A stretch of 64,000 bases of DNA. Source: Corallium rubrum (lineage: Eukaryota > Cnidaria > Anthozoa > Scleralcyonacea > Coralliidae). A program made the translations under genes and the position numbers. The notes beneath the pieces were generated by a model that saw only the letters and a program-made list of their open reading frames with translations, had not been told where the DNA came from and made no database searches. The DNA lies in the NCBI GenBank assembly GCA_964035015.1, contig OZ035998.1, positions 13,587,958 through 13,651,957 on the forward strand, in the 5' to 3' direction. This document shows positions 38,204 to 46,200 of this stretch, piece after piece; the first letter of the stretch is position 1; every line of letters starts with the position of its first letter.

Positions 38204-39031
38204 ATGAGTCTGTTCTATGGTTACAGCAAACCGGAAAAAGGAGCCCCTAGTCAGATCACTAAGCAACTCAGCAGTGATCTAAAGCAGCTCAACAATAAGC
38301 TAAAAGCTTACACGGAAACCCACAACCACAGAGTCATTTTCGACCTGAACGTAACCAGAGCCAGTAAAAACGCGATCTCCAAACTCCCTCCCTTTATTGA
38401 ATACATAGAAGACAAAAACGGGGGGGTTTACTCAGCCATGTTTTGGAGACCCCCAAGTATCAACCCACAGCTAAACACTGCCGGCGACCACCACTTCATT
38501 CACCCTGAGATGACGATAAGAACAGTCTTCCACGCTAGCGTACCAAGACTCATGTTCGTCGACGTCTCAGTTTTTGCTGTGGTAAAGAGGAACAGTGTGA
38601 GACCTAAGGATAAGTCGGGTGAGTGGGAAATGATTGTTACCAATAATGGTAAAAGCGGTCCTGGTAAAAGCTTTGGGTTTAAGGCTGGAGTAAGTGACAA
38701 ACTGCTTGTGGAAGGGTCGTCACCGTCTAAGTTTTATGAGTGTACGATCCCAGCGAAGTTCATTGGGAAGAAGGTTCTGATATCTGCCCACTGGCTATCC
38801 GGAGTTAGAGTGTCGCACGTCAGGATAAATGGTGAAATGCTGAGGGACTCATTTTTCATCAGTAACATCGGACAAATAGGAACACCTTATCTGAATGTGT
38901 TTGGGTTAAACCGTCTTAGGAAGTTTTATTCAGACATCAACTTCTACGGTATGAGAATCGTGGAGGGTCGTCTGGGGGGTCCTGACATTGAGAAGATCTG
39001 TAAGGAGGTTATGGTTGAATATGACCTGTAA
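38204..39031 (+). CDS. Polinton unknown protein, 275 aa, beta-rich, possible lectin-like C-terminus
   Basis: Function not recognised. Residues ~15-42 form an amphipathic, possibly coiled-coil helix (ITKQLSSDLKQLNNKLKAY). The rest is dominated by beta-strand-like stretches such as RVIFDLNV, LMFVDVSVFAVV and KKVLISAHWLSG. The C-terminal part with TPYLNVFGLNR and INFYGMRIVEGRLGG recalls the strand pattern of LamG/concanavalin A-like folds, which some viruses use for attachment. That fold is an inference from pattern only. There is no signal peptide or membrane segment. It is closely coupled to the anchored 473-aa protein upstream and the two-TM protein downstream. Confidence 0.75.
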   Translation: MSLFYGYSKPEKGAPSQITKQLSSDLKQLNNKLKAYTETHNHRVIFDLNVTRASKNAISKLPPFIEYIEDKNGGVYSAMFWRPPSINPQLNTAGDHHFIHPEMTIRTVFHASVPRLMFVDVSVFAVVKRNSVRPKDKSGEWEMIVTNNGKSGPGKSFGFKAGVSDKLLVEGSSPSKFYECTIPAKFIGKKVLISAHWLSGVRVSHVRINGEMLRDSFFISNIGQIGTPYLNVFGLNRLRKFYSDINFYGMRIVEGRLGGPDIEKICKEVMVEYDL

Positions 39032-39036
39032 TTAGA

Positions 39037-39549
39037 ATGGGGAAAAAGAGGAAAAGCGTCATCAGCTTCAACCACATTGGTAAAAACCTCCAATCGACTG
39101 AAGTGGACTCTCTAACCCGACTCTATTCGTATTATCATAGGCTAGCGACCTGTTACAAGTGGAAACACACCCGACTGAAGAGACTGAAGATGATCCTCGA
39201 GACGGTCTCTATTGGGTTGACTGTGGTTGGGGGAATAGCCGGTGGTGTCACAGCTAACCCACTGATCCTCGGAACCATAGCCGGTCCTGGCGTCCTGATC
39301 CAAGGGTACATGACCAAGTCGAGAATGCCTGGCAGACTGGAAAACTGTGAGTTCGCTCACGTTAGCTACCACAAGGTCTTGACACAAATCAGAAGCTTCC
39401 TACGTGGGGTCCAGTACGATGAGACTGTCTTCCTATCCGACGTCCGTGTACTCGATGACATTGTGACTGAGGTCTGTCCACATTCCGGCAGTATGATCAC
39501 ACGGTACCATAGGACTTACGACTCAGCTGAGCATGCCGGGCCTGGCTGA
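39037..39549 (+). CDS. Polinton two-TM helical protein, 170 aa (SLATT-like architecture)
   Basis: Exact function unknown. A basic N-terminus is followed by a helix rich in Tyr and Arg (SLTRLYSYYHRLATCYKWKH, residues 25-44), then two hydrophobic spans at about residues 52-71 and 75-91 joined by a short turn (GGVTANP), then a long C-terminal helical region. This helix-TM-TM-helix layout resembles SLATT-type proteins, and similar proteins recur in animal Polintons. Similarity to antiviral SLATT effectors is architectural only. Its 3' half was duplicated together with the kinase 3' half (remnant at 39765-39920). The last ~10 codons lie in the region that also contains the duplicated kinase end. 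Confidence 0.75.
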   Translation: MGKKRKSVISFNHIGKNLQSTEVDSLTRLYSYYHRLATCYKWKHTRLKRLKMILETVSIGLTVVGGIAGGVTANPLILGTIAGPGVLIQGYMTKSRMPGRLENCEFAHVSYHKVLTQIRSFLRGVQYDETVFLSDVRVLDDIVTEVCPHSGSMITRYHRTYDSAEHAGPG

Positions 39550-39764
39550 CGATCTCTGGTATGTAGACGTCTCGGTCATCCAACCGTGAAACCTGCTAGG
39601 GATCTCACTGAGGGCATCGACCACTTCAGACTCATCCGGACCTAGGTCCTCCCAATCGAGACCAATCACCTTAGTCCCCTTCTTCCGAACCATTACAACC
39701 GTCTCTTCCACATACCTTTGTATCTGCTCTAGGTAATCCTTAGTAACACCGGCTTCACATTTTC
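39523..39764 (-). pseudogene. Remnant of the kinase 3' end (duplicated copy)
   Basis: The frame with LDWEDLGPDESEVVDALSEI matches the intact kinase segment LDWEDFGPDESEVVGTLSEI, followed by IPSRFHGWM versus IPSGFHGWM. A deletion after HGWM puts the YIPEIV-equivalent bases in another frame. It has no start, no P-loop, and its upstream end is the duplication junction at 39765. Confidence 0.85.
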
Positions 39765-39920
39765 CGACCTGTTACAAGTGGGAACACACCCGACTTAAGA
39801 GACTGAAGATGATCCCCGAGACGGTCTCTGTTGGACTGACTGTGGTTGGGGAGATATCCGGCAGTGTTACAGCTAACCCACTGATCCTCGGAACCATAAC
39901 CAGTCCTGGCGTACTGGACC
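39765..39920 (+). pseudogene. Remnant of the two-TM gene (duplicated copy)
   Basis: About 150 nt match 39146-39305 of the two-TM gene with scattered substitutions (CTGTTACAAGTGGGAACACA). It lacks the start and the C-terminal helix. Its antisense strand now encodes the last ~50 residues of the kinase ORF. Confidence 0.85.
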
Positions 39921-40644
39921 TATGACTCAGCTGAGCCTGCCGGGCCTGGCTAACGGTTCTGACGATCTCTGGTATGTAAACATCCCGACCGTTCACACGA
40001 GCCATCCAACCGTGAAATCCGCTAGGGATCTCACTGAGGGTACCGACCACCTCCGACTCATCCGGACCGAAGTCTTCCCAATCAAGGGTAATCACCTTAG
40101 TCCCCCCAGAGGCTATGTCCTCAGTCATCTCCTCCATATACTTCTGTATACACCCGAGATAATCCTTAGTCACACCAGCTTCACATTCCCGACCTCTCCT
40201 GAGCATCCGGTCGTGGCAGGTGTCAACCGAGGCTTTCAGGAACAGTAGGACATCAGGGGTTGGGAGTAGATTGTTTAGTGAGTGGAAGACCTGGGAATAC
40301 TCAGAGAACTGCTCGTCGGTTATCCACCCATTACGCCAACAGTTCTTAGCGAAAACCATACAGCTGTGATGTGTTCGCTCTACGATCACATTCCTCCCTT
40401 CGTTGATTAACTCCAAAGCCTCTAGGTAGGTGTCGATTCTCTCACCGAGGAACCAGGTCTCCATCTCATACGCCCACCTCCCAGGGTCGGCGTAAAACCT
40501 TTCGAGGTATGGATTGTCGTCAACTGGCTCCTCAGCAAGGTAATAACCATTTCTTTCAGCGAATGGTCTCACGAACGTTGTCTTTCCCACACCGATGTTT
40601 CCGTCGAGGGTGATCAGCCGAGCACCGAGCTTTGTCTCAGTCAT
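39772..40644 (-). CDS. Polinton deoxynucleoside kinase, 290 aa with chimeric C-terminus
   Basis: Member of the dNK/TK2/dCK family, which transfers a phosphate to deoxynucleosides to make dNMPs. Visible motifs: P-loop GNIGVGKTT (residues 15-23), the substrate-site EEP (38-40), the ERT-x-x-S motif (ERTHHSCMVFA, 89-99) and the Arg-rich LID (MLRRGRECEAG, 147-157). Typical family proteins are ~220-260 aa. Residues from about 240 onwards are not family sequence; they are read antisense from a duplicated piece of the neighbouring two-TM gene. Start ATG at 40642-40644 with GGTATA directly upstream. A kinase could raise dNTP supply for POLB in non-dividing cells. I do not know it as a standard Polinton gene, and origin by capture from a host or from a large DNA virus is possible. 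Confidence 0.92.
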   Translation of the reverse strand: MTETKLGARLITLDGNIGVGKTTFVRPFAERNGYYLAEEPVDDNPYLERFYADPGRWAYEMETWFLGERIDTYLEALELINEGRNVIVERTHHSCMVFAKNCWRNGWITDEQFSEYSQVFHSLNNLLPTPDVLLFLKASVDTCHDRMLRRGRECEAGVTKDYLGCIQKYMEEMTEDIASGGTKVITLDWEDFGPDESEVVGTLSEIPSGFHGWMARVNGRDVYIPEIVRTVSQARQAQLSHRSSTPGLVMVPRISGLAVTLPDISPTTVSPTETVSGIIFSLLSRVCSHL

Positions 40645-40689
40645 TATACCTCAGGTATACGGTACGACTTTAAACCTCCTGTATTTTAT

Positions 40690-41052
40690 ATGAAGATTCC
40701 AAAGAGACTTAGACGACCCATACTGATTATCTTCCACGGACTCAGAAGAGCTATCGGGGTGATGGGACATTGTGTTAGGAGGAACCGTAGGGGGGAGTAC
40801 TACGTGACTGAGTCTGTTGTTGTCTGGCCGACGGTCTTAGAAACCCCAGAGATCCCCACAAATTCCCTAAAGACAACCCCAGAGACCCCTACAGATGACC
40901 TCACAGACTTCCCAGAGACGACCTCAGAGATTCCAGCCGATGGTCTCACAGATTCCTTAGAGACGACCTCAGAGGCTCCAGACGATGACCTCACAGATTC
41001 CTTAGAGACGACCTCAGAGGCTCCAGACGATGACCTCACAGATGAAACATAG
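40690..41052 (+). CDS. Polinton unknown protein, 120 aa, acidic 15-residue repeats
   Basis: Function unknown. The first 40 residues are basic (MKIPKRLRRPILIIFHGLRR, then VRRNRRGEYYV) with a short hydrophobic patch. The C-terminal two thirds are Thr/Glu/Asp/Pro repeats: variants of TTSEAPDDDLTDSLE, with two exact 45-bp DNA units between about 40955 and 41045 and more diverged ones before. The minus strand is also open there because the repeat length is a multiple of 3. TTTTATATG forms the start. A basic-plus-acidic low-complexity protein could be a DNA- or capsid-associated factor, but nothing proves it. Confidence 0.65.
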   Translation: MKIPKRLRRPILIIFHGLRRAIGVMGHCVRRNRRGEYYVTESVVVWPTVLETPEIPTNSLKTTPETPTDDLTDFPETTSEIPADGLTDSLETTSEAPDDDLTDSLETTSEAPDDDLTDET

Positions 41053-41066
41053 AATAGTGTATATAG

Positions 41067-41447
41067 ATGGCTGACGAGTCTGAAAAAAACCCGGAAGTCC
41101 CTAAGATAACATCAGTGGTTAAGACGGAGAAAGTTAAGGACCCAAAACGGGTGGAGGCTGGTAAACGACTGGCTCAGATATCAAAGGTAGCCAAGGAGAG
41201 AAAAGCCAGGGAGCGGTTGGCGGCTGAGATTGGTCCTGGGGTTTGTGGTCGGTCAGCTTATTATGGTTACATAATCGGAACCGTTGGGTTGGTTATCGGT
41301 GGGGCCTCACTTTATTACACTATGAGGCAGGAGAGAAGGGAGGTTCAGAGGTTGAAAACCATTGATGAGGAGAAGGTGATGGAAGGAACTGTTGAACCAC
41401 AGAACCCTGTTCGGACTTCCCCGGTTTTAGACACCCTCGACGAATGA
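41067..41447 (+). CDS. Polinton single-TM basic protein, 126 aa
   Basis: Function unknown; similar small proteins recur in animal Polintons. The N-terminal 60 residues are rich in Lys/Arg/Glu with the motif DPKRVEAGKRLAQISKVAKE. A transmembrane helix (YGYIIGTVGLVIGGASLYY) covers about residues 67-85. The C-terminal 40 residues are charged. TATATAG directly precedes the ATG. It is part of the plus-strand run of small membrane proteins in front of POLB. Confidence 0.75.
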   Translation: MADESEKNPEVPKITSVVKTEKVKDPKRVEAGKRLAQISKVAKERKARERLAAEIGPGVCGRSAYYGYIIGTVGLVIGGASLYYTMRQERREVQRLKTIDEEKVMEGTVEPQNPVRTSPVLDTLDE

Positions 41448-41463
41448 AATATGTGTTAGTATA

Positions 41464-41700
41464 ATGTCAACCGACCGAAAAGAACTGATGAACGAGCTCT
41501 ACGACGCCCTCCTGATCACGGGTGGAGCTGTGGCGGTCTCCATGGCTTCGAGGAAGGTCCTGAGGGAACCTTTGGGTACTCCTGAGTCTATAAAGGGTAC
41601 CGTTAGGCTGGCTGTAGCCGTTGGAATTAGTACAGTTGGGATTAAATATGCTCAGTCGAAGGGGTATTTACCGGTTGACCCTTTTTCAAAGCCTAAGTAG
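41464..41700 (+). CDS. Polinton small two-helix membrane protein, 78 aa
   Basis: Function unknown. Two hydrophobic segments, YDALLITGGAVAVSMASRKV (residues ~13-32) and VRLAVAVGISTVGIKYAQ (~47-64), are linked by LREPLGTPESIKGT. A C-terminal YLPVDPF-like tail follows. Start ATG 41464 is preceded by TTAGTATA. Its small size, conserved loop and neighbours suggest a structural membrane or virion component. Confidence 0.72.
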   Translation: MSTDRKELMNELYDALLITGGAVAVSMASRKVLREPLGTPESIKGTVRLAVAVGISTVGIKYAQSKGYLPVDPFSKPK

Positions 41701-41730
41701 CCTAAGGGGGTTCCATATGCAGTGGTTACT

Positions 41731-42120
41731 ATGAGCGTGGAGATCGAGACACGTTGGCTGCCCCCTATGTCTAGAGGAGAGAGGAATGTGTGGGATGCTC
41801 TACGCGCTATTGGGATTGAAGCGGTTAGGGAGAAGACTTTTGATGGGTTAGTGGGGTTGGGTGGTGGTCTTTTGAGGTATGACTTCGCGGTGCCCCTTAG
41901 CGGTGGTACTTTCTTACTGATTGAGTATGATGGTGAACAACATTTCAGCCCTTCCACCTGGTCTGGTAAGTTGACTCGGGAAGAGGCAGAAAGGTGCTTT
42001 AGGGTACAGAAGATACACGATCGGATGAAAGACGAGTACGCCAAGGACAACGGTTATCAGATAGTCAGAATTCCGTATTGGGAAAGACGTAACATCCGTT
42101 CTATTATCGGATCTTTGTGA
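41731..42120 (+). CDS. Polinton PD-(D/E)XK-like nuclease, 129 aa
   Basis: Resembles small Vsr-like / restriction-endonuclease-fold proteins found in large DNA viruses. The candidate active site is LRYDFAVPL (Asp) followed by LLIEYDGEQHF (Glu, Asp, His) at about residues 49-74, then a helix with VQKIHDRMKDEYAKDNGYQI and a final strand IVRIPYW. The ATG at 41731-41733 is taken as start because the longer frame begins with GTG. Possible roles are resolution or repair of replication intermediates or nicking of foreign DNA. The fold call is from motif spacing and not from alignment. Confidence 0.72.
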   Translation: MSVEIETRWLPPMSRGERNVWDALRAIGIEAVREKTFDGLVGLGGGLLRYDFAVPLSGGTFLLIEYDGEQHFSPSTWSGKLTREEAERCFRVQKIHDRMKDEYAKDNGYQIVRIPYWERRNIRSIIGSL

Positions 42121-42147
42121 CGGAGTGTATTATTTCTAGTTATATAT

Positions 42148-42567
42148 ATGGCTAGTGTGGTCGCTGGTGGACTGTTTAACGCCTTGGCCTTCGCGGGTGC
42201 TGGATTCCTGTTTTCGAAGTTAAACCACACCGGATATGAAGCTGAGATTAAGAGACACAACCACGCCCTTGAACAGCTGACCAGGGCGAAGGAGAAATGG
42301 TATGAGAGTGAGGTGGGTAAGAAGGATAGGATACAGAGGTTGAGACAGGAACTGTCTGACGCCAACGCTGACATCAACACAACGAATCACGCTCTGGATC
42401 TGCTGAAGGATAGGCTGAGGCAGGTTGAGACCGTCGAGTCGTTCCGACCAAAGCCTGAGTTGTCTGACTATTACAAACCATCGGGTGAGATGAAAGAGTA
42501 TCAAACCCTGTTTATTGGGTCTGTTGGTCTGGTTGGTGGGTATTTGATGTCTAGGTTTGTTTTGTAG
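42148..42567 (+). CDS. Polinton coiled-coil protein with membrane segments at both ends, 139 aa
   Basis: Function unknown; the layout recurs in cnidarian Polintons. A hydrophobic N-terminus (VVAGGLFNALAFAGAGFLFS, residues 4-23) is followed by a long charged coiled coil (~28-95: AEIKRHNHALEQLTRAKEKW and following), then PELSDYYKPS and a second hydrophobic segment (TLFIGSVGLVGGYLMS) near the end. TTATATAT directly precedes the ATG. It could bridge membrane and capsid or form oligomers. Confidence 0.75.
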   Translation: MASVVAGGLFNALAFAGAGFLFSKLNHTGYEAEIKRHNHALEQLTRAKEKWYESEVGKKDRIQRLRQELSDANADINTTNHALDLLKDRLRQVETVESFRPKPELSDYYKPSGEMKEYQTLFIGSVGLVGGYLMSRFVL

Positions 42568-42599
42568 GGGTTAAGAGGATTTGTTAGGGTTTAGTTATA

Positions 42600-43259
42600 A
42601 TGTCTGTTTTCTTGTCGGACTTACCGAGGGGGTTGAGGGATTGTGAGTCTTCAAGCGTTGAATGGGTTTGTAAGCAGATGGGGATCGAAGCCCCGGCTTG
42701 GGATCCACCCAGATGTAGTACGAAGTTGTGGTGTGAGGATTGTTCTAGGTTTCGTGTGAAGGTGAGAACTGAGATGTATTCCTGTCCGGGATGTGGTGAT
42801 ACGGAGTATGGATATGTTGTTGGGAGATACCGGGCGGCCGGTCGTAGAAGTGAGCATTCGAGGGGTGGTTGGATGAGAAAGAGACTTGCTAGAGTTGTCA
42901 GGGACACAGCCGTTGACGTTGTCTTATCCGACTTCTCCGAGGTTCTTCGGGTGATGAGAAGTAAGGGTTTGATAAGAGGTCGTAATGTGTCCAGATACAA
43001 TTATTACATCATCAGACTGTGCTCAAGAAGAGGGATCGGGTTACTGGGTGGTTTGAAGGATCTTAGGGAGGGGAAAACGAAGGATCTGTTTGACAACAAT
43101 CTGTTCGGGATTGTGTATAAGGAACTTGGTTGGGACCGTACCACAGACAAGTTCTACACCGAGTGGTTGGGACGACACCTAACGGAATGTGATCACCCCT
43201 GTTATAACGATGAGCGACCCAGACAACATGATCCACCAGGACGACGACTTAGACCCTAA
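42600..43259 (+). CDS. Polinton zinc-ribbon protein, 219 aa, possible transcription factor
   Basis: Two Cys pairs, WCEDC and YSCPGCG (residues ~41-65), form a likely zinc ribbon. A basic stretch follows (GRYRAAGRRSEHSRGGWMRK). The C-terminal half is predicted helical. Late transcription factors of the VLTF3 type in large DNA viruses and Polintons also use Cys-rich zinc domains, so a role in element transcription is a reasonable but unproven guess. Its 3' end overlaps the POLB start by 50 nt in another frame. TTAGTTATA directly precedes the ATG. Confidence 0.65.
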   Translation: MSVFLSDLPRGLRDCESSSVEWVCKQMGIEAPAWDPPRCSTKLWCEDCSRFRVKVRTEMYSCPGCGDTEYGYVVGRYRAAGRRSEHSRGGWMRKRLARVVRDTAVDVVLSDFSEVLRVMRSKGLIRGRNVSRYNYYIIRLCSRRGIGLLGGLKDLREGKTKDLFDNNLFGIVYKELGWDRTTDKFYTEWLGRHLTECDHPCYNDERPRQHDPPGRRLRP

Positions 43260-46200
43260 TATGTTTGACTATCCTGATGATGTAGACCCCCGTCTCTACG
43301 AAAGAATAATCGGTTACGACATACATCAGTTAGACAGAGCCCTGAGGGGTAAGACCAAGTCGTTCAGCTGTGCTGTGGTGAGTCAGGACCCGCTGGAACA
43401 GGTGAGCGCCCTCACGAATGATGTGGTACGGCTGCTACGTCGGGAGCTGGCTGAGATGAGGGGGCTGAAGTTCGCTGAGACGCTGGTTGTGACGCTTGAG
43501 AAGGAGGTGTCTGGCGGAGCAACTTATAAGACGGCTCACTTTAACAGCCACATCAGGACTATAATCAACGACGGTGAGATTGGTCAGGACGTTGACGTCG
43601 CGAATGAGGAGGTGGTGGTTGGGATAGCCCGATGGATAAGCGAGGGATCTGGTTGGACGGTGGAGTCAGTAGACGGTCACTACGTTAATCTGACTGTGTA
43701 CAGTCCACTGGAAGGCTCGTCATACGTCGACCTCCCGGAGGAGTTGAGACATAGTCGGAAGGGGTTGATCAATGTTAAGAATAGTGATGACAGGTGTTTC
43801 ATGTGGTGTCATCTAGCCCATAAGTTTCCTGTCCCACAGCACCCACAAAGGGTGTCTAAGTACCGGGACCATGTTGACGGTTTGGATTACAGTGGAATCA
43901 GCTTCCCTGTGAGCCATAGACAGTACAACCGGGTGGAGAAACAGAATGAGATACGTATCAACGTCTTCGGTTATGAGAACGGGCTAACCTTTCCGGTTTA
44001 CGTATCAGAGGAGAGATTCACCGACCTCATGAACCTCCTGATTATAACCAACGGGAACAACAAACATTACGTCCTCATCAGGGACTTTGATAGGTTTATG
44101 TACAACAAAACAAAACACAAGAGGAAAAAACACTTCTGTGTTTACTGTCTTCAATGTTTCAGCTCAACGGAGGTTCTGGATAGGCATAAGGTTGTGTGTA
44201 TCAGTGTGAATGGTAAACAAGCTGTTAGGATGCCTGACCCCGGTAAGAACGTGTTGAAGTATAGTAACTTTCACAAACAGTTAAACGTTCCGTTTGTTGT
44301 GTACGCTGACTTCGAGGCGATCACGGAAAAGGTCAACAGACCGGAGGTGTCGGAGTCAGACCGAGAGGAGAAAGAGAAAAGACCATACATGGAGAAGTAT
44401 CAGAAACATACTGATTGTGGTTATGGGTACAAGGTTGTCTGTTGTTACGACGATAGATACAGTAAGGATGTCCAGGTGTACAGAGGTCCTGGTGCTGTCA
44501 ACAAGTTTATTGGAAAGATGTTGGAAGAGGTGGAGTATTGTAAGGGTATTCGGAAAGAGCACTTCAACCAGGATATGGTTCTGACTGATTCCGACAGGGC
44601 AGACTTTAGAGACGCCAACGGGTGTCACATCTGTGGTCTGAAGTATGAGGAGAGGGATGTTAGGGTCCGGGACCATTGTCATGTGACTGGGAGGTACAGA
44701 GGGTCGGCCCATCAGCTTTGTAACAGAAATCATAGACTAACTGACAAGATACCAGTCATCTTACACAACTTGAGGGGTTATGATAGTCATCTCATCATGA
44801 GGGAGATTGGAAAGTTCGGACAGGAGATTAACGTCATCCCAAATAATATGGAGAAGTACATGGCCTTCATGTTAGGTAAAAACCTTGTGTTTCTGGACAG
44901 TTTTCAGTTTATGAGTAGCTCCCTGGATAAGTTGGTGGAAAATCTCCCGGGGAACGCCTTCAAATACACAGCTAAAGAATTCGGTGACCGATTGTATCTT
45001 ATGAGGGCAAAAGGTGTTTATCCTTATGACTACATGGATAGCTTCAATCGGTTTGAGGAAACAAAGTTGCCTCCGAAGAATAAGTTCTATAGTGTGTTGA
45101 ATGACGAACCGATAACCGGTGAACAGTATTCCCATGCTTTGAAGGTTTGGAGAGAGTTCGGAATGGGGACAATGGGGGACTACCATGACGTGTACCTGAA
45201 ATCGGATGTGTCGTTGTTAGCTGACGTCTTTGAGAACTTTAGGAAGACCTGTGTTCAGTACTATGGGTTGGACCCCTGTCACTACTTCACCTCACCTGGG
45301 TTGGCATGGGACGCTATGCTGAAGATGACTGGGATCGAGCTGGAGCTGATGACTGACATTGATATGTTTCAGTTTATTGAGAAAGGACTGAGAGGTGGAG
45401 TCAGTTACATAGCCAACAGATATGGGAAGGCGAATAACCCATACATGGAAGGGTACAGTGAGGATGAGGCTGTGAAGTATATAATGTATCTGGACGCCAA
45501 CAATTTGTATGGTTGGGCTATGAGTCAGTGCCTTCCGACTGGCGGATTCAGGTGGATGGGTGAGTCTAATCTGAAAAACCTAGCTTGGGAACTTCCGGAG
45601 AATGACAGTCGGACCGGAATGATACTTGAGGTTGATCTTGAGTACCCTCCTGAACTCCACGACCTACACAACGACTATCCGTTGGCCCCTGAGAAGATGG
45701 AAATACGGGAAGATATGTTGTCGGAGTATTGTTCTGAGATTAGGGGGGAGTTCGGTGTCAGCGTTGGTGGTGTCAGTAAGCTGGTAACCAACCTGATGGG
45801 AAAGGAAAGGTACGTCGTCCACTATAGAAACCTACAGCTGTACGTCAGACTTGGGATAAAGGTGAAGAAAGTTCACCGGGTTTTGTTGTTCGATCAATCG
45901 GAGTGGCTGAAACAGTACATCGACTTCAACACGGTGAAGAGAACCGCCGCTAAGAATGCCTTCGAAAAGGACTTCTTCAAGCTAATGAACAACAGCGTCT
46001 TCGGTAAAACAATGGAGAATCTGAGAAAGCGTGTCGACGTCCGGTTGGTCACGTGTGAAGAAAAGCTGTTGAGGCTGGCTTCCAAACCAACCTTTGTGTC
46101 TGCCAAAATATTCAACGAAAACCTTGTTGCCGTTCACAAAATTAAAGAAGTTCTTACGTTAAACCGACCGGCGTACGTTGGTATGTGTATTCTGGATCTG

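Larger units (their letters stand above)
39146..40190. repeat. Tandem duplication spanning the two-TM gene 3' half and kinase 3' half
   Basis: Unit 1 (39146-39764) and unit 2 (39765-40190) each begin CGACCTGTTACAAGTGG and contain the two-TM gene 3' sequence followed by the kinase 3' sequence in antisense. Unit 2 lacks about 210 bp of the two-TM part. The junction carries CGACCT, which is also present at 39146-39151 and 40190-40195 in the parental positions, so a 6-bp microhomology marks the breakpoint. Confidence 0.85.
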
